Assembly: GCA_903813345.2 (NCBI GenBank)
Contig: CAIIXF020000005.1
Coordinates: forward strand, 29,579,375-29,643,374
From: Owenia fusiformis
Lineage: Eukaryota > Annelida > Polychaeta > Sabellida > Oweniidae
Length of the DNA stretch: 64,000 nt
Direction: 5' to 3'
Numbering within the stretch: the first letter of the stretch is position 1; each line of letters begins with the position of its first letter. The position numbers and the translations under genes were made by a program. Under the pieces are notes generated by a model, which saw only the letters and a list, made by a program, of their open reading frames with translations, did not search any database and was not told the DNA's origin. This document shows, in pieces, positions 24,101 to 36,100 of this stretch.

Positions 24101-27100
24101 ATTACGTCGTTGTGCAGTCAGGCGGAAATTGCAGTTGTGAGTACACCATTTGTAGTTTATGAATGAATTAACAAAGATAGCCATCACACCAAAAAAGTCG
24201 TCACTGCGTTCTTTAAAACGTTGCCGAACTGGTTTTAAACTGTGTGCGAACTGGCTGATCCTTGCTACAACGCTCTATGGTCTATTTACGAACTTAATGG
24301 ACTTGCCCGGATGGGGAAGGTGATTGAGAATTTTGAATCAACTAAAAGTTCGATAGCGACATGGGGGTTCTGTTATCAGATCGTCTGACAACGTACTTCA
24401 AACGAGATGACCTACTAGACCATGAACGTAATTGCCGTACTTCAACCCTACTAGAGTCATTATACGACGTTTTGCAATCAGATATCTATGGTTGGCCTAT
24501 TAGTATAAAGAATGCATGCGTTGTTTACGGGTGTGTAGGCGTTAATTACGCTCGTGTAGATGTAAAATTACGCCCGTGCTGACGAAAAATTACGCCTGTG
24601 TAGGCGTAAATTACGCCCGTGAAGAAGTAAATTCTACGGGCGTTCAGAATACATTTACAGGCGTGAACTTACGGCGTTAAAATTATTAATTACGGGCGTT
24701 AAGACTGTTATCTTAGGACTGGAGAAGAATGGTTAAAAACTAGTTTGGTGTGATAGGGGGAGGGGGTTACCAGCCCGTCCCTTGGAGTGAAAAAATCGTT
24801 TAGATAACTCACCTGTACACGTTGGACCGGAAAACGGTGACCATCTCTTAGTCGGCATACACGTTTTGCTTTCTGAACCACTGAATATATAACAAGGTGG
24901 ATTGACACAAGAGTACGTCACAGTAGAACCACACGTTCGAGCTGATCCTGTAACAACAGTGTCTGGACGGAATGGTGGCTCTGAGCACGTTTTAACTGCA
25001 ATATAATTATGTCTCTGCTTAAATGAAAATGGCATTGATAATTGAACCGGTGACTGTACATCTGATTCTTTGACATTGAACGACTGGGATTTAGCTTTAA
25101 TTGAGTACTAGAACATGATCTAGGAATACGAACGTTGACAGGTAGGTGGGTTTATAGGGCTCCACTGTCCGTCATTTCCACACGTTCTTGTGGGCGAGCC
25201 AATTAGTTCGTAGCATTCCTCGCAGGAGTATGTCAATGTTGTTCCACATACCGTTTCATCTGTATCGATGAATCCATGTTCAGGGGCAGACGGTTGTGGG
25301 CCACATATATGCACTAGAGATATAAACAAATGACGGGTGGTGATATTGAGATGAATTGTTGAATGAATATTTTATTGACTGAATGATATTCAAAAATAAC
25401 GCAAGCTAATAGTTGCATATCGAATAAACAATTTATCGTATTTTAAGCTAGCGAGGGGATTTTGAATTTTGACGCGTTCCTTCATAACCCATCGTCTTGC
25501 AAATATTCGATATATTTCACGTGACTATAAATAATAAAAAGCTCCAAATATCATACAAGTGCACGTGGGTAAAGCAGACCATCTCCCATCCAATCCACAC
25601 TCAACCAGATTACTGCCATCTATCCCGTAGCAATTATCGCAGGCATACTCCAGTACGTCGCCTGTTACATAGGTATCAGTTGGATCTCTCAACCCAGAAA
25701 TAATCTCGCCATTCTCGAGTTGGACCTCAACAGGACATTCCCCAACTGCGATCAAAAAGATAAACTTATTGATAAAAGCATTAATTGTATATAAATAAAT
25801 TTAAAAAAAAATAAACATATACCACGCTGTAAATAAAAAATTATAAATGTAGTTAAGGGGGCTTTGTTTTTTCTAATATACGCTTTGCGTCAAATTGAAT
25901 TTGATTACATGTAACATGTTAAGATTGGAATAAACTTAAACTTATAACTTGACTATCATTTGCCTCGGTAATTATCATATTTAATTTAGTACATACCTCT
26001 GCATTCCGGTTCCTGTTTATTCCAAGTACCATCAACTTCACATGTTATTTTCTGAGCACCTATCAGGTTTTTATCCTCTTCACAAAAGAACGAAACCGAA
26101 TCACCACATACATTACCATCTGCCGTTCCATCTTCAATACCACCGCCCGCAGGTACCAAGACAGTCGGACACACATTCACTTTAAAAAAAACATTGATTT
26201 AAACAAGTATTTGAGTTTTATAGAAGTCAGAACTCGTGAAATTCATATCAAATTATCTTGAATGAATTCGATCATACATACAAATGCATTGTTGTGTATT
26301 ATGATCCCATATCGCCATAGCACCCTCTTGGACGCACGTTGCATTTTCTCGGCCTTGTAACATACGACATTTGTCGCATTCGTAAGTAATTGTAGAACCG
26401 CATTCAAAATTCTTGGGCCTAAATCTTCCGTTTTCTATGGTAGGTGGTGCATCACATACCAATACTACAGGCAATAAGAATAAATTCCCTTACTTTTGTT
26501 CATAAGAATGATCTTTTGCAATCAGTTTTGATCCAGCATATGTCCCGCATACTTCATTCTCGAGGATTTCGTAACGCCTATATTTTGTTTCGTCCGTTAA
26601 CTTTTTAATGCTGACTTTCTAATGACGTTCTTTTTTATTTTTGTGTAAAAAGCCATCCCCAGTCGGGATTATGTGGTTCGACTTTTGGAATAAATACGGG
26701 TTATGTACTGGGAGGTTTTGGAAATGGGGTTTATCCAGAGGGAGATACTGTATGCATATCTACCTGAGGGACCGTATGGACCGAAGGTAGATGTGCATAT
26801 CTCACGAGGGATGAACCCAATATCCAAACCGACCGTACATAACTGTTTTATCCTATACCAAGTAGAGTTTTCTAATTTTGTTTCATTTTTTCATTTTTTT
26901 TTTTATTTTTCAATTTTTCACATTTTTCAATTTTTTCCAATTTTTCAAATTTTTTTCTATTTTTTATTCTTTTTTCAATTTTGTATTTTTTCACATTTTT
27001 TCTTTTTTTCAATTTTTTCAATTTTTTTTTTGAAGCGGGAAGATATGCCCTGGAGCGGGAGATATGGCTGGAGATATGGAGGTTCAGGATATGGAAACCT

Positions 27101-30100
27101 CAAAGTCAGGATACGGGATATATCTTTCCAACTTATCTCCCTAAAACTCTACCTGGCATAGGATAATATATCATATCCATCCAAGATAAACCCAATAATA
27201 ACCCCTCACTAGGTATGGCCTCTATATATTAACGCGTCAACAGTACATGTACATACGTTCACATGGTATTGGTTCGATATCCCATACCCCACCCGTCTGG
27301 CATGTAAGAGATTGGATGACCTGGCCTCCCGCAGCATGACAATCATCGCATCTGACCTCTATGACGTCACCGGGAAAGTAAATGCCGTCTATTTTTTCAC
27401 CGGATAGTACTTCACTTTTTTCAGGTGTTGTAAATGCTTGACAAGGTATTTCTACAAGGCAATACATGTTTAAAGTAACTTTCTATGATTTCATCTAAAA
27501 ATTAAAACCTTTGGAAATACTAAATATGGTTTAGGTGCCATATATAAAAATTTATTTTAGAAATATTGTGGATCAAAATGAAAAAAAAACAAAAATAAAG
27601 AATAAAAACATATTCCACTGGAGGGATTTGAACCCAGATCTGTTGGAATAAAAGTCTGTTTGAGCCCAAAGCTCTAACCACTACACCAAACTGCCAAAGC
27701 TTCCTGAAGGAAGCAATTCTTTATCTATATAATCATGGACGAAAAAAGTCTTATTTACATGCTTAAATATCTTAAAAATGATCAGCATTACTACTAATAA
27801 TAACATTTTGCATGTCTGAGTAAGTATTTTGATCTACATTTAGGATAAAGGTTGTTTTATTCAGTTTTCATTTTGGGTATGACTTCCTGTCAAAACAGTG
27901 CTAAAAATGCAGGGCTCAACAAAAAATTTCAATTAGAAAATGATATATATCCTTTGATCAGCTGTTTTTGGCACCTGGACTCATCCTACTAGAAAGGTAA
28001 GAGCATTTTCTTGAGACATATGGCTCGAAATCTCACATTTCTTCTTCTAAGTCTTAGAAAGACACGTTAATATGTCAAACGTATTTCGATTCTTTTCAGC
28101 AGACACATAAGGACATCCCTCGCATATAGGGGAATCCAATAGACGCAGCCTTAGTGTCAACCCAAAAATTTCTTTAAGACGTTATGTTCTGTTCCAGAAC
28201 CCTTGTTTTCAATGCTTTGAAACAGTAATATAGACAAACTTTGATTGTTAAGTTTTTTAGAGTTAAACAGCGGTCGTTTTATGAGCAACTCCCTAACAAA
28301 AATCCCGTTCAGTAATTCACTGAGATATACTGTAACCCCTTTTATGGGTAACCACACACTTTGCTACTAGGAAAACATAAAATGGTCATTTATTGATTTA
28401 TTTTGGCCATGATCAGGTCAATGAATTAAAATATATGAAAGCAATTTAGGGTGTAAGCAGTGGTCTATTTTTATATTAAGTTTGATATACGTTTATTTTC
28501 TTTCACAGAAATCTCCCCAAGGTTTGTAACCGTTTTTTAACTTTCTCGTTTCCCATGGGTAAAATAATCTTAACAACAATTAGCTAATATCATTTAGTTC
28601 TTTAAAAACAAAAAGATAAAATTTGGCATTATTTGATACCTTCTAGATAAAAATTGTTATCCAAAATGGGGATGATATCTAGTAAGAAGGTCATAGATTA
28701 AAAATATAAAATATGACAATAACCAGTAGGAAGGGATATGATGAAAACAGCATTTGATAATAACAGCATTTTTCTGACATTGTACGGTTCTTAATGATAT
28801 ATTTTATGTCAAATGATTGTGTATATTGTGTAAAAATTTCTTTTGAAAATATTTTCAATTAATTCTTGAAAATCGCCCCTTGCTGAAATCCTCCATTAAT
28901 TTTCCGAAAGATTTGCTTTAAAAACAGGAGTCGGTAATGTAATATATCAATACAAAAGTCCAAGTAAGAATAAAAAACTAAGGTTCTTCAACATGACATT
29001 TTCCAGATTTTCTGGGGTTTTGGTCACTTCTAATATTCTTTTCAGCAAACACATGAAGGCCTCCTCAGACTAGGTGGGGCAACATTAAACGCAACCTTGC
29101 GAACTGTGTCAATTTTTCAATTTTGGCAAGATGACGTCGGGGGTTTTCGCCTATGTGTGAAGAGGCCTTAAAGGCAGCATATACGTGATGACTTCATGAC
29201 GTTCGTTATAACAGTCACTGATCCATTCATAATATAATTTCCGTGAATCAATATGATAGTATCATAATTACGTTTACAGGACGGGAACGGATTACTCCAA
29301 CCAAGGCCTGAGCAGGTTAACGAACTTTCTCCCTCAATCATATATCCTTCACTACATACGAATAGTAGCGCACTCCCACACGTTCTGGATATATTCCCAC
29401 CATCGTTTATAATACCATTTTCAAAAGGAGGTATCTCAGAACAAGTTCTCGCTGAAAGTGGAATATTTAGTTAATTTGATTAATTTCTTCACAGCATGAA
29501 CACATGATCATTGACTCTTAGACATAACGACACTTGCACCGTAATGTTGCACCTGCTATCTGTTATTTTTCAATAAATGTATTTTGAACGAGCTATCTTG
29601 TCAAAGGAGCACATGCCGGATACATCTCAAATTGGCAATATGGAGAACCTTAACATCATTTACCTTGACAAGTCGGTGATTCACTCCATCCATCCTCACT
29701 ACAAGTGATTTGTTCCTCTCCGATAAGATCAAAACAATCACTTTTACAAGTTACATTTATTGCCGAACCACATCTGTTATCAACATCCGATGCAAATAAA
29801 CCATCTTGCGGTGGGTCAATGTCCTCGCAGGTTTTAACTGAAGCAAGTGCCACTTATTTAACAAAGTAAGTTGAATACTGTATACATCTTCGCTATTAGG
29901 GAAAATGTTACTATGGAAAACACTTTGACCAAAAGAGCTCAAAATATTTAAAGCACTAGTTTTTTCATCTCTTAATAAAATTTTTATCACCGTCTAGGAA
30001 CCCTATAGGGTTATATTATATAATGACGTTTTAAATTACCTTTACAAACAGGCCTCGCGCCAGTCCAGGTGCCATCAGCTCTGCAGATAATAGTCATCTG

Positions 30101-33100
30101 ATCTTCGCTGGTTCCACCCTCGAACTCATAACAAGTATCACAGGTGTATGTCAAAGAATTTCCCCTTGTAAACGTTTCTTGTACTTCACCTATTACCCGA
30201 CCGTTGGCAACGTCCCCGGGATTCACACAGTCTACATCTGAAACTGTAAAAGAAATTATTAAACGTCATGATTAAACGTCAACAGTATACTGTACAGTAT
30301 ATAATTGATATACAATTCTATATTTTAGTTAATTATTTAAAGACACTTACGTATGCAGATTCGATCCGATTGTTCCCATCCATCTTCTGTACACTGGATG
30401 ACGATTGGGCCAAAGCCAGATAGTTCATAAAGACTGTCACAGGAATATGAAGCATTGTCTCCGCAGTTGTTCCCGCCAATCAATGCGCCATTATTCACCA
30501 CCAGTCGTTCACATGTTTTAACTAAAGAAACAGAAAAACATATAGGGACGAGTGTTGAAAGGGTAACTTACCAGGAGTATTACAAGAAGAAAACCTAAGT
30601 AGACAAAGAAAACAAAACATCATATACATGGAGTCACCAATACATTTCGAAAGCGATCCCTGGCACATATGAAGTTCACATACCATCAACACATATTTGA
30701 AAAAGCAAACTTTATAACCAATCCGTGCTTTAAATATGTTTGGCATGATCTGTTGATCATTGATCGACCCTGCTTTACACGTTTTATGACTTGATATTTA
30801 CTTGTGCACACTGGTGTTGCTGCAGTCCAAGTGCCATCAGCCTTACAAGTAAGTGTCACTTGCAGGCTGGTTCCATTCTTGAACTCGTAACAAGGGTCAC
30901 AAGTATATGAAACGTCGTCTTCGACTATGAAAGGACCTCCACTCGAGATTGTGTCACCATTGGAAATCACTCCTGGATCGGGGCAATTAGGCGCTGGAAG
31001 AATCAGTTATTATGAATAAAAAATGTACTCTTGTTATTATTGAAAATAATGACGATTGTCAGGCTGCTTAAATAAAAAAATAAACACAGATAACTTACAG
31101 CATAACTGAGTTGGATCTTCCCATCCATCAGGGGTGCATCTAGATGTAGGGGAACCAGGTCCAGATAGGTAGAAGTTTTCATTGCAGGAATATGTCACTG
31201 TTTCACCACAATTAGTACCCCCACTGACAATGCCATTCTCAATGAGCAAGGGTCCACATGATTTAACTTAAATGCGGAAATCAGATTGACATTTCTTAAC
31301 AATTAAAATCTCAAAAAGAATAGCTGATATCAAGTTCAACTCATTTACGATAAAATGCAACATTAGATGATAGTTCAATAAAACTAGTATCGAATGTAAT
31401 AGTAACATAAACAACAACTGAATGTCGAATAACATAACATTAGCATTATTGTGTAATATTAATATATTACCTTTACAGACAGGTACAACACCAGTCCAAG
31501 TGCCATCAGCGTTACAGGTGATTGTCACCTGTCCATCGCTGGTTCCACTCTCGAATTCGTAGCAGTCGTCACATACAAATGAAACGTCATCTCCGACTCT
31601 GAAAGGACCTCCACTCGAAGATACTTTACCATTTGGAATTAATCCTGGATCTGGACAGTTTGGTGCTGTAAAGTTAAATATACACTTATTAACCATTCTA
31701 TTTTTGTTGCAACCAATTTTTATCAATTGGAAACAACTAGAAAGCAATAAGAACGTAAATGAATTCTAAGAAGATACACTGTTTACAATTAAAGATCTGT
31801 TAAAATATTGCAATCGAGTTAGGACGAAAAAGATATAAAATATGTACCGCATATTTGAGTTGGATCTTCCCATCCATCAGGGGTGCAATTAGATGTAGGA
31901 GAACCAGGTCCAGATAAGTAGAAGTTTTCATTGCAGGAATATGTCACTGTGTCACCACAATTAGTTCCCCCACTGACAACGCCATTCTCAATAATCAAGG
32001 GTCCACATGATTTAACTGTAAATGTACAAAGCAGATTGGATGTTTTGCTATTTACTATCAATTGTTATTTCAACATTTCATTAACAACAACTGTCAGTTG
32101 ATATCAAAATCAATTCTCTACCTATTTAATTTTATCATCTTAATTATATAATATAGCCTAAGGCCTATTATGATGTTGAATATAAAATAAAGATATTGTG
32201 TAAAAAATACCACCTTACAGATAGGCCCGTAAGATTATAGCCAAACATTATCATTATAGTGTATGATGGTAACATATTAAATATGAAATAACATTACATT
32301 AGCATTCATGAATAATATAAGCGTATTACCTTTACAGACAGGTACAACACCAGTCCAAGTGCCATCAGCGTTACAGGTAATTGTCACCTGTTCATCGCTG
32401 GTTCCACTCTCGAATTCGTAGCAGTCGTCACATACAAATGAAACGTCCTCTCCGACTCTGAAAGGACTCCCACTCGACGACGTTTTCCCATTGGGGAACA
32501 TTCCTAGGTCTGGACAATTTGGCACTACAAAACAGGAATTGTTAATTAAAGGCAGAATCAGATCTATGGGGGTGACATAATTACAAGCAACATGTACAAT
32601 TGACCTCCCGATATATTCCTTACAATATCAAATACAATATCTCTCAAGAGATTCACGATATGTAATAAATTGGTGAAGTTATAATGGTTTCAAGGTGCAA
32701 AAATGGGTGAAAAATGTTTAAATCCTCCTAAATAATAAGAATGGTAACCATTCTTATAGAAAAATACTACATTATTGTAAAACTCTTTAGTTTTCCTGAA
32801 TTAAAGTGCGCATTTTTGGTGATTTTTAGAAAATAGTCATGAAAAGGAATGACATTAGCCAGAAATATTCTAAATGACTGCTCGCTATATCTGATTCTCT
32901 CTTTAAACTCAGCCAAAGACTCTTTAGTTTGTAATATAAATACAAACACTGGTATCACTCAAAAGCAAACTACTTACTGAATCGATTAAAACTTACAACA
33001 TATTTGTGTTGGCTCTTCCCATCCATCAGGGGTGCAATTAGTTGTAGGAGAACCAGGTCCAGATAGGTAGAAATTCTCATTGCAGGAATATGTCGCTGTG

Positions 33101-36100
33101 TCACCACAATCAGAACCCCCACTGACAACGCCATTCTCAATGATCAAGGGTCCACATGACTTAACTGAGGTAATCGGAAATTCGATGTTATTATGCATAT
33201 ACAATGAATAAAGTTATGTTGGTTATTGAGTCAACAACTTATAATTTACTACGTCCAGTCTTCTACATGCAAATTCCATCGAACAAAACATCCGTTTTCA
33301 AATCAATCCCCTCTTAGAATTACCTTGACAAACAGGAAAAACGTCTGTCCAGGAGCCATCAGGATTACAGGTGATTGACACCTGGTCTTCGCTGGTTCCA
33401 TCTCTGAACTCGTAGCAGGGGTCACATGTAAACGTTAAGGTATCGCCCTGTGTAAATGGGCCCTGTGGACCTGTTGTTTCGCCGTTGTCAATCTGCCCCG
33501 GATCAGGACACTTTGTTGCTGCGAAATAATATTTCAATCATGTTTTTCATGCATTTAATCTTTTTTGACATTACATTGAAAACATAAATGCCTGTAGTAA
33601 TAATAATGTTCTAACCATTTCGATTTACCCCATGTATTTCTTCTGTATATACACGAAATTTGAAAATCAAATCTGGTATGGTTGTAAAACACTTTCTGAC
33701 AAGACAAATTGTAATTGTTTGGTTCAGCTTTAATTTGAATCACTTCACTTTTCCTATAAATAATTTATTATATTATTTATATGAAAAGTGAAGTTTTCTC
33801 TGATTCCATTAACCAGCATCAAATAACTAGGACAGTATTTTGAGAAACCATGCGAGAATGCAGTGGAATTGTCAGAGACTTAAGTTCAACATATTATATC
33901 TTAGATACCATCGGATTACGTGGTCTTGATTTCATAAGTTCCATGTCAGAAAGTAGTTTTACTAGACCCATACATGTACCTTCCATGCCAGAAGCAATAT
34001 ATCTGGGTGCTAAGGGTTGTATTTTTTGTTTACACTGTATGCAACTTGATTTATTTTTTAAAGTATCCTTTCACAAAAACAGTTTATACAGGATCGTATT
34101 CGATGTTCAATCTAATTATCATTCTATGTTATAAAAAAACCGCGTCTTATATTTTTTCACGAGTACTGTAATATTAATACCCACCCAAACACACAAAAAT
34201 CGGTATTGGGTTTTCCCATCCATCACTCGTACACCTTACAGTTGGGGAACCTGACCCAACCAATTCGAATCCCAGGTCACATGTATAGGTAGCCGTGTCT
34301 CCACAATTGGTTCCACCAATAACAGACCCATTGTCTATTTCTATTGATCCGCAGGTTCTTACTGAAAATGACAATGAATTTTATGCAGTTAAACAGATTA
34401 CTCATACCCTTTGCATTCGTTTGACTTCGCTTCTTAAAAGAGAGCTTAGACTCTGTACGCAGGGTAGATTACTCACTAATTCCCCATCACACAAAACTAA
34501 CTCTCAAACTCTCAAAGTGACGAATCAACTATCTTATGCATCATAAAAAATGAAATAAATAATATTTTAGTTAGGAAGAAATGGCATAAGGCATCAAGTG
34601 TTTTAATAGTGACTCCGTGTAAGACTTAATCAGACATAAAACAACAAATGTGTAGTGCCTACGGGAAATACAAAAAACAGAGTAGCAAGAAGAAGTTACA
34701 TCTAAAAGTACACAAGTCATAAGACCCAAATCACAAGTCCCAAATCGTCATCTAACGTAAAAAGAACACTGTCTAATTTCCCCTCCCCAACCGTCCGAGT
34801 ACCAAAATCACAAATATTGCTTTGAAATGTATTTACTTTTACAAACCAATGACGGCTCAGTCCAGATGCCATCAGCGGTACAGGTGACTGTTATCTGTTC
34901 ACTGGTTCCATCTTCAAATTCGTAGCATGAGTTGCAAGCATAGCGGACCGTGTCACCAAAAGCATATTGACTGCGTTTTTCTTCAATCGCACCATTATCA
35001 ATTGATTCAGGCTCAGGGCATTTTACTCCTATTGCAATTAGTAAAACAATATGACTATAACTAACTGATCATCCAATCTGCCATATTGGCTATGTATCGA
35101 CAAACTTACAATATTTATATTCACATTCCCATCTAAAGATGTCAGGAAGCAACATTTCATTGAGTCAGACAACAATGTAATTACATGTCATAGGGATACT
35201 AGATAGGGATGTCAAAAATGTATTATTCTGCATCAAATATACTACACGCTTTTCATCTATGTAACCAAGGAACAGTTTTAACACATCCTCTGTGTTAACC
35301 TTTAAAATACAAAAGTTTTCTATAGTTAGATACACACAAGAAAATAGTTGAAACTATTTATTGCACATGGTCTTGTTAGCAAAATATGATAAAATACTTA
35401 GACTTACTTGAACATGTCTGTCGATGTCTCTCCCATCCACTATCTGTACAGAGTACTGAAACTGGTTCAGTGTTTGATAGCTCATATCCAGAATTACAAG
35501 AGAGAGTTACGCTGTCGCCACAATCCGTTCCACCAGACGCTTCCCCATTTTCAATTAGAAGAGTGCCACACGATTTTACTAAAATAAGTTAAATAATTAT
35601 TGTCAAAGCGTTTAAAGAATACACTTCGGTGAATTCTTTCCTAAATAAGGAGAAACAGCAGTGCCACTCAAACGCTTATGCGTTTGACGGATGGCTACAC
35701 AGTTGTTTCGTTGCTTAAATTATCATTGGTATGCTATATAAATTATATACACGTCGTAATTACGATTGACATGTAAGTACGGTCCATCCATGCAAGTTAT
35801 AGGACCTAGACAGTAGACACCACTTACTTGTACAACGTGGTACTGCATCACTCCAGGTGCCATCAGCGTCACAGGTGATTCTAACCTGGCCTTCGCTGGT
35901 TCCATCTCCGAAATCGTAGCAGTTGTCACATGTAAATATCAGATTGTCCTCGTATAAAAATGGGGAAGTTGCACCAGTTACTTCCCCGTTCTCGATATCC
36001 CCTATATCTGGGCAGCCTACGCCTGTATTTGAAATATTGGAATGACGTTGCTTTAGATCGACACCCCAGTGGAAATACATTGTGCTACTAGATTTAGTAA

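Noticed and set aside
26703-27166. 152-codon frame rich in Phe
   Set aside because: It runs through a T-rich tract in an intron antisense to the sushi gene.
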